Positions 27,121 through 35,458 of a stretch of DNA of 64,000 nt are shown here, in pieces. The stretch's first letter is position 1. Each line of letters starts with the position of its first letter. This DNA is from Thermohalobaculum sp039180675 (GTDB taxonomy: Bacteria > Pseudomonadota > Alphaproteobacteria > Rhodobacterales > Rhodobacteraceae): positions 159,600-223,599 of the forward strand of contig JBCDDC010000002.1 in NCBI GenBank assembly GCA_039180675.1, given 5' to 3'. The notes beneath the pieces were generated by a model. The model worked only from the letters and a program-made list of their open reading frames with translations, made no database searches and was not told the DNA's origin. The translations under genes and the position numbers were made by a program.

Positions 27121-28176
27121 TCAGCCAAAGCGCGAAAGGCTGTAGGCGGCGAGATCCGGGTCTCCGTTGCCGAGCAGATGGGCGGCCATCATCTCTCCGA
27201 CAACCGGCGCAAGCGTCACACCGCTGTGCATGACGGCGATGGACAGCTTTGGATGTCCCGGCACTGAACCCAGGATGGGAAATCCGTCGCGCGGCATCGG
27301 ACGATTGGTGATGCGCCGCTCGTCCTCGATCATCGTCGTGCCAGGGAAGAGGGCCTGGAGCGTGGAGAGGACCTCAGCCGCGGTCGCATCGACAGCTTCG
27401 TCGTCGTGTGTCCCGGCATAGTCCGCGCCAGCAATGATGCGCCCGTCACCCATTTGCCAGAAATGTGCCTGTGGAGACGCGAGGAATGGTTGCGCAAGGG
27501 GAGCTTGCGGATCTGTCCGCAGCAGCATGCCGGGTGAAGCATCGAGCGGCAGATCGATTCCGATGTGCTCAAGCAGCCTTACGGAGCTGAGACCCGCGGC
27601 AACAACAGTTTGGTCAAAGGTGATCTCCGTACCGTCTTCGAGGACGACTTTCCCGTGATCCGGATCCAGCCGTACAACCTCGAGCACTTGGTGCAGGCGC
27701 GCGCCCGCCGCCACGGCGGCAGACAGGAAGGCCCAGGCGATCCTGTCGGGGTCCGCGAGACCCTCAGCAGGGCACCAGAGCGCCTGATCCGGGGGGTCTA
27801 TGCTGGGAACGATCCGCGTGATCTCTTCGCGGGTAACGAGATGCGTTTCATGGCCAAGGCGGTTGTGATCTTCTACAACCGCCGACATCTTGCCTCTCAT
27901 CTCCTCCCAGTTCAGCGACCCTGAGAGGCGGAGAGGCAGCCCGGGCACACTCGTGGAAAGCGATTTCCACAGCTTTAGCGACCGCACCCGCAGCCGGAAA
28001 TAAGCTTCGCTTTCGGAAAGATGCGCGTTGATCCAGGCAAGTGAGCCTTGGGTCGCGGCCCGGGCTGGGTCGCCCGGGTCGAAAACGGTCACATCGCCGC
28101 CGCGCCGGACAAGGTGGAGCGCAATCGACGCCCCAACAATTCCCGCGCCGATCACGGCGATTTTTGGGGAGCTCAT
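27121..28176 (-). CDS. DadA-like FAD-dependent amine/D-amino-acid oxidoreductase
   Basis: A 351-residue DAO-family flavoenzyme. The FAD-binding motif VIGAGIVGASIALHLVRRGG is at the N-terminus and the C-terminal RPMPRDGFPILGSVPGHPKL is the second flavin contact. Such enzymes oxidise D-amino acids, opines, sarcosine or similar secondary amines. Its start overlaps the stop of a polar amino-acid permease gene by 4 nt, so the transported compound is probably its substrate. Opine or D-amino-acid catabolism is therefore the leading guess. Confidence 0.88.
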   Translation of the reverse strand: MSSPKIAVIGAGIVGASIALHLVRRGGDVTVFDPGDPARAATQGSLAWINAHLSESEAYFRLRVRSLKLWKSLSTSVPGLPLRLSGSLNWEEMRGKMSAVVEDHNRLGHETHLVTREEITRIVPSIDPPDQALWCPAEGLADPDRIAWAFLSAAVAAGARLHQVLEVVRLDPDHGKVVLEDGTEITFDQTVVAAGLSSVRLLEHIGIDLPLDASPGMLLRTDPQAPLAQPFLASPQAHFWQMGDGRIIAGADYAGTHDDEAVDATAAEVLSTLQALFPGTTMIEDERRITNRPMPRDGFPILGSVPGHPKLSIAVMHSGVTLAPVVGEMMAAHLLGNGDPDLAAYSLSRFG

Positions 28177-29012
28177 CGAATGAACTGAGGCCGAAACCTG
28201 AATCGTGCCCGTTGCTCAGGTGCGAGGTGCTGGTTCAGGCGCCGCCCGACAATCCCGAAGACGGCGATCAGTGCGAGGGTCGCGAGGATGAAATAGACTG
28301 CCGCGATCGGGTATGCGACGAACGGATTGAATGTCTTCTCCGCGAAGTAGTTGGCGTAGTAGAGCGCATCCCCCTGCTGCCGCCATGCCGGAAAACTGGA
28401 GAAGTAGACCAGCGTGGTAGCGTGGAAGAGAAAGATCGCCTCGTTGGTATAACTCGGCCAGGCAAGGCGAAGCAGCGTCGGCCACACCACCCGCAGAAAG
28501 GTCTGGCGCGGTGTCATGCCGATCGCATGGGCGGCCTCGACCTCTCCCTTTGGTACGGCCATGAGCGCGCCATAGAAAATCTGGGCGGAATAGGCGGTTG
28601 TGTTCAGGATCATGACGATCAGGGCGCCCAGCCAGGCCCGGGTCAGCCAGCGGGTCTCCGCAGTGATGGTCGTGACGATCAGGGGAATATCGATCGAGAG
28701 CTTCGGCAGCAGCACGAACAGCTCGTAGGTGAAAAAGAACTGGATGAAGAGCGGTGTGCCGCGGAAAAGGTAGATGAACCCGTTCGCCGGCCCCGAAAGC
28801 CAAGGATTGGTGCTCGCACGCGCGAGGGCAACGAGGGTCGCTAAAGTGAAGCCGAAAACGATGGCGATCACGGCGAAATAGATGTTCCAGATCATGCCGG
28901 AGCCGATCAGGACGATCTGTTCGCAGAGGGTTATGTCACTGCGGGGCAGCAACCGCTCGCCGATACCGATCGCGCGCAGGATGTAGGAGGAGAAAACCTC
29001 GGCGCAGCTCAT
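28173..29012 (-). CDS. Polar amino-acid ABC transporter permease (HisM-like)
   Basis: A 279-residue inner-membrane permease. The membrane region begins around NIYFAVIAIVFGFTLATLVA. The EAA loop that contacts the ATPase is seen in GEVEAAHAIGMTPRQTFLRV. It is coupled by 4 nt to the second permease and to the oxidoreductase. The open frame extends upstream, but ATG 29012 lies exactly at the stop of the upstream permease (ATGA) and is preferred. Confidence 0.92.
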   Translation of the reverse strand: MSCAEVFSSYILRAIGIGERLLPRSDITLCEQIVLIGSGMIWNIYFAVIAIVFGFTLATLVALARASTNPWLSGPANGFIYLFRGTPLFIQFFFTYELFVLLPKLSIDIPLIVTTITAETRWLTRAWLGALIVMILNTTAYSAQIFYGALMAVPKGEVEAAHAIGMTPRQTFLRVVWPTLLRLAWPSYTNEAIFLFHATTLVYFSSFPAWRQQGDALYYANYFAEKTFNPFVAYPIAAVYFILATLALIAVFGIVGRRLNQHLAPEQRARFRFRPQFIR

Positions 29013-29875
29013 GCGACGGCCCCTCCCGCCGTCGCCTGCCCGCGGGAGACACGCGACGTCAGGTTGGCGAACACCTTCTCCGAAACCCAGGTCAGCCCGA
29101 GATAGAAGACCAGAAGCCCGAGGAAATACCAGACCCGCCAGTCGGGATGTGGGTACTCGAACGCCTGGGTCTTCAGCCCGCCCAACTCTCGCGCCCAATA
29201 GACCACGTCCTCGATCCCTAGCAGGAAGAGGAGCGGCGTCGCCTTCACCAGGATCATCCAGAGGTTCGAGAGTCCTGGAAGCGCGTAGATCCACATCTGC
29301 GGCAGGTGGATGCGGCGGAGGATTTGCCCCCTGGACATGCCGACCGCCTCTCCGGCCTCCAATTGGCCCTTGGGCACGGCGCGCAGGGCGCCGTCGATCA
29401 CATTGGCGGCGAACGCCCCGAAGACGATGGCGTAGGCAAGCAGCGCCAGAAGGAAGCCATAGGTCGAGTGGACCCATGGCTCGGCTGATGAGAGTGGTAG
29501 CTTGGCGATGTCACAGACGACGAAATCGTTGCCCCGGCGGATCGGTTCGGTCACCTCCGAGCAGAGGATCTTGTGCCGGGTCCATTCGAGCGCCTGATCG
29601 ATCGCGATGGGGACGAACAGGAAGAAGACGATATCCGGGATCCCCCTGACCATGGCCGTGTAGGCCTGACCGATCCAGCGGACGGGCAGGAGTATTGAGC
29701 GTTTCGCGAACGCCCCACCGAACCCGAACAGCAGTGCCGAGGGCGCTGCGAGCGCCATAAGCAGGATGACGGTCCCGAAGCTGCTATAAAAGGCGAAGTG
29801 TTTGGGCGTGGTCAGATAGCAGCTGAGCCATGTGAAGCCGGTAAGCGACTTAGGGTCGGCGCAATACTCGAACAT
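29009..29875 (-). CDS. Polar amino-acid ABC transporter permease (HisQ-like) with an enlarged loop
   Basis: A 288-residue permease, about 50 residues longer than usual HisQ proteins. The extra length is a hydrophilic loop after the segment DIVFFLFVPIAIDQAL, containing two cysteines (KILCSEV and FVVCDI). The EAA loop GQLEAGEAVGMSRGQILRRI is intact. The paired cysteines could form a periplasmic disulfide. It shares the substrate pathway with the other permease, the binding protein and the ATPase of this operon. Confidence 0.9.
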   Translation of the reverse strand: MFEYCADPKSLTGFTWLSCYLTTPKHFAFYSSFGTVILLMALAAPSALLFGFGGAFAKRSILLPVRWIGQAYTAMVRGIPDIVFFLFVPIAIDQALEWTRHKILCSEVTEPIRRGNDFVVCDIAKLPLSSAEPWVHSTYGFLLALLAYAIVFGAFAANVIDGALRAVPKGQLEAGEAVGMSRGQILRRIHLPQMWIYALPGLSNLWMILVKATPLLFLLGIEDVVYWARELGGLKTQAFEYPHPDWRVWYFLGLLVFYLGLTWVSEKVFANLTSRVSRGQATAGGAVA

Positions 29876-29900
29876 CGATAAGGCTGCCCTTGAGAGGAGT

Positions 29901-29922
29901 GGCCCCTCCCGAAAGAGGGGCC
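29901..29922 (-). promoter_or_regulatory. Intra-operon stem-loop after the binding-protein gene
   Basis: Perfect 8-bp GC-rich stem GGCCCCTC (29901-29908) / GAGGGGCC (29915-29922) with a 6-nt loop, located in the 57-bp gap between the binding-protein and first permease genes. No T-run follows on the minus strand, so it is not a strong terminator. Such hairpins commonly protect the upstream binding-protein mRNA. Confidence 0.55.
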
Positions 29923-29932
29923 GGAACCTGAA

Positions 29933-30667
29933 TTACCAGGTCAGCGACTGATCGCCGTCAAACCATTTCAGGATCAGCTTGTTGAGCGTACCGTCCGCCT
30001 TGACCGAGGCGATGGCGGCGTCGAATTTCCCCTTGAGCTCGCCGTCGCTCTCGCGGATGCCCATGCCGGTGCCTCCGCCGAGTTTCACCAGTTCAACGAT
30101 TTCCAGTTCACCGCCGCTCTCGGCCACGATCGGGTCGAGATAGTCCTTGTCGGCGAGCACGGCGTCGGCTTCGCCGTTCTTGACCGCCGCAATGGTCTCA
30201 TCCGGGGTCGCGAACTCCATCAGTGTCGCGCCCGTCTCGGCCACGTGGCCCGACTGGATGGTGTTGACCTGGGCTGTGATCACACCGCCTTTGAGGTCCG
30301 GCTTGCTCCCGGCCAGCGCGACATAGGCCGAGGGCGAGGGCGGGATGTAGGCCTGGGTGAAGTCGATGACCTTGTCACGCTCGTCGGTGATCGACATGCC
30401 TGCAATGATCGTGTCGTAGTTGCCCGAAACGAGGTTCGGAATGATCGAGTCCCATTCGTTCTTGACCCAGACACAGTCGAGGCCGGCGCGCTTGCAGAGC
30501 TCATCGCCCAGCTCGCGCTCGAACCCGTCGATCTCGCCCTTGTCGTTGATGAAGTTGTATGGGGGATAGGCCCCCTCGGTGCCCATGCGGATGGTGTCTG
30601 CCGCGGCTGGACCTGCGATCAGGGCGCCCAGTGCCAAGGCGCCGATCAGTGAATTGCGAACGGTCAT
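29933..30667 (-). CDS. Polar amino-acid ABC transporter substrate-binding protein
   Basis: A 244-residue periplasmic protein of SBP family 3. The signal peptide is MTVRNSLIGALALGALIAGP followed by AAADT. The mature part shows RMGTEGAYPPYNFINDKGEI and GFERELGDELCKRAGLDCVW, then the conserved AGMSITDERDKVIDFTQAY. The group binds lysine/arginine/ornithine, histidine or opines. ATG 30667 has AGGAGAG directly upstream; a 27-nt longer start is less likely. Confidence 0.92.
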   Translation of the reverse strand: MTVRNSLIGALALGALIAGPAAADTIRMGTEGAYPPYNFINDKGEIDGFERELGDELCKRAGLDCVWVKNEWDSIIPNLVSGNYDTIIAGMSITDERDKVIDFTQAYIPPSPSAYVALAGSKPDLKGGVITAQVNTIQSGHVAETGATLMEFATPDETIAAVKNGEADAVLADKDYLDPIVAESGGELEIVELVKLGGGTGMGIRESDGELKGKFDAAIASVKADGTLNKLILKWFDGDQSLTW

Positions 30668-30690
30668 TTGTCTCTCCTGTCTTTCGCTAC

Positions 30691-31464
30691 TCACAGAACG
30701 CTGGCCAGGAAGGCCCGGCAGCGTTCGGACGATGGATTGCCGAAGACGCTCTCCGGCTTGCCTTCTTCTTCCACCTGTCCCCGGTGGAGGAAAATCGTTT
30801 TCGATGAGACTTCGCGTGCGAAGCCCATTTCATGCGTGACCACGATCATGGTGCGGCCTTCATCGGCCAGACCCCGCATGACGCGAAGCACCTCGCCCAC
30901 CAGTTCCGGGTCTAGCGCCGATGTTGGCTCGTCGAACAGCAGGACCTTCGGGTTCATGGCAAGCGCGCGGGCAATCGCGACCCGCTGCTGCTGCCCGCCT
31001 GAGAGCTGCGAGGGATATTGTCCGTGCTTCTCGGCAATTCCCACCTTGCCGAGCAAGTCCATCGCTTCGTCCTTCACCTCGGCAAAATCGCGGCTTTGGA
31101 CTTGTAGCGGGCCCTCCATGACGTTCTGCAGGACGGTCATGTGCGACCAGAGGTTGAAGGTCTGGAAGACCATGCCGAGTTGCGAGCGCAGTCGATTAAT
31201 CTGGCGTGGGTCCGCACCCGTAGGCCTCCCGCGCCGGTCGGTCTTGCAGATGATCTCCTCGCCATCCAGCACGATCCGCCCACGATCGGGGGTCTCAAGA
31301 AAGTTGATGCAGCGCAGGAACGTCGATTTGCCCGATCCTGATGAGCCGATGATCGAGATCACATCCCCCTGGTGCGCGGTCAAGGAAAGTCCCTTCAGTA
31401 CCTCGAGGTTGCCGAAGCTTTTATGGATATCGTCTGCAATCAGGGTGGCAGTTCGATCCAGCAT
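30691..31464 (-). CDS. Polar amino-acid ABC transporter ATP-binding protein (HisP/GlnQ-like)
   Basis: A 257-residue ATPase with Walker A (GSSGSGKSTFLRCINFLE), signature QLSGGQQQRVAIARALAMNP, Walker B VLLFDEPTSALDPE and switch VVTHEMGFAREV. It carries the HisP-type insertion around ICKTDRRGRPTGAD, typical of basic amino-acid/opine transporters. It is the first gene of the five-gene operon ATPase, binding protein, two permeases, oxidoreductase. Confidence 0.94.
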   Translation of the reverse strand: MLDRTATLIADDIHKSFGNLEVLKGLSLTAHQGDVISIIGSSGSGKSTFLRCINFLETPDRGRIVLDGEEIICKTDRRGRPTGADPRQINRLRSQLGMVFQTFNLWSHMTVLQNVMEGPLQVQSRDFAEVKDEAMDLLGKVGIAEKHGQYPSQLSGGQQQRVAIARALAMNPKVLLFDEPTSALDPELVGEVLRVMRGLADEGRTMIVVTHEMGFAREVSSKTIFLHRGQVEEEGKPESVFGNPSSERCRAFLASVL

Positions 31465-31558
31465 ACGCGATCCCGTCCCAAAACGGCTTCACGCTTGCAA
31501 GATTCTCGCGGCAGCGCAACAGCGTTGTCACACTGCCGTAACGGAAAGGATGCCAGGC

Positions 31559-32182
31559 TTAAGCGGCCTTGGAGCGCCGTCCCCAGTAGCCAAGAACCGC
31601 GAAGGCCGTCAGAACGAGAACGATCGGAGCGGGAAGCGGCACGATCTCTGCCTCGAAGCCCGCAATCCGAATGCCTGAATTGCCGTTCAGGTCCACCGGG
31701 GAAGACGAGATTTGCAGCGTTTGGATAACGACACCCGCAAGTGCATCAGGTGAAAATGTTTGGCGACTATCATTTCCGCCCAGATCCTCTCCGCCCTGTT
31801 GTGCGAGCGTGAGGACAATCGGATCCGTGCTCCCGTTCACAAGCAATGCAGCGATCTCTTCACCAGCGTTGAACTCGACGAAGCCGATGCTGCTAAGCAA
31901 GATCGGTTGGCTGAAGGTGAACAGGAGAAACTCTGTGCCAGCCAGACGTCGGCCTTCCTGATTGTTTCCGGCGCCTTGTGGACCGCGAGCCCCAAGCCCT
32001 AGCGGTGCCTGATCGACACGCCCTCCGGGATTTGTGGAGACAGTGAAATCGAGACCATCGATGGAGAAGGGCAGGCTGTTGGCGTTGTCGGGGCCTGTAT
32101 CGGTAAAACTAACCGTGACCGCTCCCACCGGAAGCGAGATCAGGGCCAGCGCTGCGGCGGCAACAACAGTTTTCCAAAGCAT
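31559..32182 (-). CDS. VPLPA-CTERM sorting-domain exported protein
   Basis: A 207-residue exported protein. It has an N-terminal signal peptide (MLWKTVVAAAALALISLPVG), a beta-rich middle, and a C-terminal tripartite sorting tail: VPLPAPIVLVLTAFAVLGYW followed by GRRSKAA, that is a VPLPA motif, hydrophobic segment and basic end. This tail is processed by an exosortase (XrtD-type in the literature), which is not in this window. ATG 32182 starts the signal peptide, and a 48-nt longer frame is discounted. Function unknown; such proteins are usually surface or matrix components. Confidence 0.85.
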   Translation of the reverse strand: MLWKTVVAAAALALISLPVGAVTVSFTDTGPDNANSLPFSIDGLDFTVSTNPGGRVDQAPLGLGARGPQGAGNNQEGRRLAGTEFLLFTFSQPILLSSIGFVEFNAGEEIAALLVNGSTDPIVLTLAQQGGEDLGGNDSRQTFSPDALAGVVIQTLQISSSPVDLNGNSGIRIAGFEAEIVPLPAPIVLVLTAFAVLGYWGRRSKAA

Positions 32183-32311
32183 CGCATTGATCTCCCGGTC
32201 AATCTCATTTCCTACGAGGCGCCCTATCATCCTGTTTCATAAAACGCATCTCGCACGCGACGGACATTCATCTATTCCGCCGGAGGCACCAGGCTCAACA
32301 ACATCAGTATT

Positions 32312-33241
32312 CTAGAACGATTTTGTTGGTCGGTCCATGACCTTACGGCCAAATAGACTCGCAGTAAGGTCGACCATAAGGCTTGCGGTCCGCCCTCGTT
32401 CATCGAGGAAAGGATTCAGCTCGACGATATCAAGCGAAGATACCAGTCCACTGTCCGACATCAGCTCCATGATCAAGTGAGCCTCGCGAAACGTTGCGCC
32501 GCCCGGAACTGTGGTTCCCACAGCAGGCGCAATCGTAGGTTCCAGGAAGTCGACATCGAGGCTGAGATGCACGGTCCCGTTGGCCTCCTGGACCTTCGCA
32601 ATGAAATCGCGGATCAGCGGTGCAATGCCGAATTCATCAATCTGACGCATGTCATGGACCGTCATCTCGTCTTCTATCAGTTCGTGGTGCTCGGCGGGAT
32701 CTACCGACCGGATTCCCATCATGCAGATGTTCGAGGGCGTCACAGTATGGCTTAGCGGCGGGAAGATGCCCTCGAAGCCGCTCCGGCCAGTGAAATAGCC
32801 GACCGGCACACCGTGGAGATTGCCGCTCTCCGTCGTGCTGAGGTCATGATAATCGGGGTGCGCATCCAGCCAGAGGATGAAGAGCTCACGGCTCTCCTCG
32901 GCCCGGCGCCGTGCTATCCCGGCCACTGTGCCGGCTGCGATCGAATGGTCGCCGCCCATGAAAATTGGGATGTTTCCGCTCTCGCTTTCTGCATAAGCGG
33001 TGTGGGTCAACAGATCCGTCCACGCAACCGTCTCCGAAAGATTGCGGATCGCCGCGTTCGAATGTGCGATTTCCGGCACGCTCTCGAGTGACAGATTACC
33101 CCGATCCAACACCTCATGCCCAAGGGCTGAGAGCTGCTCGCCGATCCTCGCCGTGCGCAATGCATCGGGGCCCATGAGACAACCTGGCTGGCTCGCGCCA
33201 GTCTGTACTGGTGCGCCGATCAAACGAAAGTTCTTAGCCAT
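32312..33241 (-). CDS. rocF: Arginase
   Basis: A 309-residue ureohydrolase that would convert arginine to ornithine and urea. The dimanganese ligands are recognisable: GGDHS, WLDAHPDYHD, SGNLHGVPV and LSLDVDFLEP. PGGATFREAH matches the conserved substrate loop. ATG 33241 has GAGGG just upstream; an in-frame extension of 52 residues runs into the divergent promoter region. Position near a basic-amino-acid-type ABC transporter suggests arginine use, although the two are separated by the VPLPA gene. Confidence 0.9.
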   Translation of the reverse strand: MAKNFRLIGAPVQTGASQPGCLMGPDALRTARIGEQLSALGHEVLDRGNLSLESVPEIAHSNAAIRNLSETVAWTDLLTHTAYAESESGNIPIFMGGDHSIAAGTVAGIARRRAEESRELFILWLDAHPDYHDLSTTESGNLHGVPVGYFTGRSGFEGIFPPLSHTVTPSNICMMGIRSVDPAEHHELIEDEMTVHDMRQIDEFGIAPLIRDFIAKVQEANGTVHLSLDVDFLEPTIAPAVGTTVPGGATFREAHLIMELMSDSGLVSSLDIVELNPFLDERGRTASLMVDLTASLFGRKVMDRPTKSF

Positions 33242-33367
33242 CAGGTCCCTCTTAGACGCTGCGCTGCATCTCTTCGAGCAGCCCGAGTAGTGGATACTTG
33301 CCCGTCTGCATCGCGCTTGCCAAGCCAGAGGAAAGCAGTCATCTGGGAGAAGCAGCCGGGGATCGGG
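33242..33367. promoter_or_regulatory. Divergent control region, arginase / EamA transporter
   Basis: A 126-bp gap between two head-to-head genes. It must contain both promoters. Beyond the arginase ribosome binding site and a GGGG stretch before the transporter ATG, no clear operator repeat was recognised. Confidence 0.35.
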
Positions 33368-34300
33368 ATGACGGAAATCAACGCTCGAACAACGCAACTC
33401 GCCTCGGCCGCTGTCTTCATCGCGGCATCGATCTGGGGCCTATACTGGGTTCCACTGCGCCTTTTCGTTGAGAACGGGGTTGATGGTTCCTGGACGGTCG
33501 TGTTGCTGAACACCCCACCGATCATCGCGCTTCTGCCGCTCGTCTTCATCAAACGGGATGAGTTCAAGGAGCACTTCTTCAGGGCCATGCTCATCGGTAG
33601 CCTTGCGGGTGCGGGTCTTGCCCTCTACGCGACGGGGCTTGTCTTCTCCTCGGTCGTCCGGGCGACGCTGCTCTTCTATCTCACACCGGTTTGGGCCACG
33701 CTGCTTGGCCTGCTCTGGTTGGGCGAGCGCGTCGGCGGAACCCGCTGGTTCGTCATCGCCCTTGGGCTGGGGGGCATGCTGCTTCTACTTTCCGGCGGAG
33801 ACAGCACATCGGAGCCGCTCAATATCGGTGATCTCTACGGTCTGTTATCCGGCATCTTCTGGGCCGCCGCTGCGGCGATGATGAAACGCTATCCCTCGAC
33901 ATCGCTGACCGGAATGACCTTTTTCCAGTTTGTCGGGGTTGCCGCGATCGCCTCGCTGATCGGTCTGATCACCGAAGCCACGCCGATCCCGGAGATGGCC
34001 TCCATCATTGCATCGCTTCCGGTCGCAACGATTGCATCGATTGGTCTGATCCTTCCCACGGTCTGGATCATCTTTTGGGCGCAGCGGCTGTTGTTTCCAG
34101 GTCGGGTCGGCCTCTTGATGATGTCGGAGGTCTTGGTTGCGGTGATCAGTGCGAGCATTTTTCTGCCCGAAGAGCGCATGGCCTCCCTCGAATGGCTCGG
34201 GGCACTCCTGGTGATTGCTGCTTGCCTCATTGAAGTGCTCGCGACACCCACCAGCCAGCCACGGAATAGGAATTTCTCGCGGCATTTAAGCAAGGATTAA
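33368..34300 (+). CDS. DMT-superfamily (EamA) transporter
   Basis: A 310-residue integral membrane protein with about ten hydrophobic segments in two EamA repeats, starting ASAAVFIAASIWGLYWVPLR and with the second repeat near GDLYGLLSGIFWAAAAAMMK. ATG 33368 follows CGGG and begins just before the first membrane segment; a 78-nt longer frame adds a non-membrane leader. Divergent from arginase, so it may move a related metabolite, but the substrate is unknown. Confidence 0.88.
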   Translation: MTEINARTTQLASAAVFIAASIWGLYWVPLRLFVENGVDGSWTVVLLNTPPIIALLPLVFIKRDEFKEHFFRAMLIGSLAGAGLALYATGLVFSSVVRATLLFYLTPVWATLLGLLWLGERVGGTRWFVIALGLGGMLLLLSGGDSTSEPLNIGDLYGLLSGIFWAAAAAMMKRYPSTSLTGMTFFQFVGVAAIASLIGLITEATPIPEMASIIASLPVATIASIGLILPTVWIIFWAQRLLFPGRVGLLMMSEVLVAVISASIFLPEERMASLEWLGALLVIAACLIEVLATPTSQPRNRNFSRHLSKD

Positions 34301-34402
34301 GCATGTCAGGGAATCTTGGCCTCGCGAATGCGGGCCATGCCTTGGCAGAATGCCGGGAGATCTGCACGCGCACTCGGTGAAACCGTTTAGTCAGTGCGAG
34401 AG

Positions 34403-35458
34403 ATGGGCCGGATCGTCCTTCATATCGGAACCCACAAGACAGGTACGACCTCGATCCAGCGCTTTGCTGCGCGTCATCGCAAGGCGCTTCTGGAAGCGGG
34501 CCTATACTATCCTTGCTACTCGGAGATCGGTCGCCCCGCCCATTACGCGCATCTGGATGTAGCAAAGGCGATCATGGGCAGCCCTACTAGGCTTGGGGTC
34601 GACGGACTCGCGGAGTTCGCCACGCAGGTTCGCGCCAAGTCCCACAACAATGCAGTGACGCTGATCAGTTCCGAACCTTTCTGGCGGGGGCTCCCCGCCG
34701 GGAGCCGCCCGAAGTCGCGAGACGACTACTGGGAAATGCGTCGCGCCTTTATCGAAGCGGTGGCTAGGGTGTTCCCACCGGACGAGACCGAGATCCTGCT
34801 GGTCGTCCGCGGCCAGGCGGACTTCGCAGAATCGCTGTTCAAGGAAGATGTGAAGGTGAACCGCTGGTGTCATGGGCTGCGAAAGTTCGTCCGCCAGCGC
34901 TGGCCCTACTTTTGCTATGCCGAGCAGGCGGATCTTTGGGCCTCGGTGTTTCCACGCGTGACTGCCCTCCCGTTTGACGATCTCAGCAGGGATGGAAACC
35001 TGGTGGTCGCTTTTCTGGGGCATCTCGGTGTCGATGCGCCCGCGCTTCCTCACGCCAAACGGCACAACGAGTCTATTCAGCCCGATTTCGTGACTGCGCT
35101 TAGGATGATGAATCGTTCCGATCTGCCGAAACGGGCTATCGCTCTCACCCGGGAGAAGCTGATCGACCTGCAAGCGGTCGACGAAGTAAGGCAATGGCCG
35201 AAACGGTCGCTCTGGCCGAATGCGGACGCACGCCTGGAGTTCGACGCCGCCTACCAGGAGGAGAACGACCGGCTGATCGACCGATATGGGCCTCCAACCG
35301 CTCAGAAAATTCGATCCCGACACCTGCCGGATGGAACAAAGTTCGGTGAGCGGATGACCGAGGATGCGATCACATACCTTCTGAAATCACTGGTCCTTGC
35401 AGCGCCGGAATTCGCTGCCTCCGGACCACAGAACCAGCCCGGGAGCCAACCGAGATGA
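34403..35458 (+). CDS. Sulfotransferase-like P-loop protein
   Basis: A 351-residue protein whose N-terminus IVLHIGTHKTGTTSIQRFAA matches the 5'-phosphosulfate-binding loop of PAPS-dependent sulfotransferases (H-x-G-x-x-K-T-G-T-T-S). The following helix and the region EILLVVRGQADFAESLFKE are similar to bacterial carbohydrate sulfotransferase-like proteins. No signal or membrane segment, so cytoplasmic. ATG 34403 is preferred over GTG 34394. Its stop overlaps the start of the giant glycosyltransferase gene by 4 nt, suggesting sulfation of a surface glycan. Acceptor unknown. Confidence 0.75.
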   Translation: MGRIVLHIGTHKTGTTSIQRFAARHRKALLEAGLYYPCYSEIGRPAHYAHLDVAKAIMGSPTRLGVDGLAEFATQVRAKSHNNAVTLISSEPFWRGLPAGSRPKSRDDYWEMRRAFIEAVARVFPPDETEILLVVRGQADFAESLFKEDVKVNRWCHGLRKFVRQRWPYFCYAEQADLWASVFPRVTALPFDDLSRDGNLVVAFLGHLGVDAPALPHAKRHNESIQPDFVTALRMMNRSDLPKRAIALTREKLIDLQAVDEVRQWPKRSLWPNADARLEFDAAYQEENDRLIDRYGPPTAQKIRSRHLPDGTKFGERMTEDAITYLLKSLVLAAPEFAASGPQNQPGSQPR

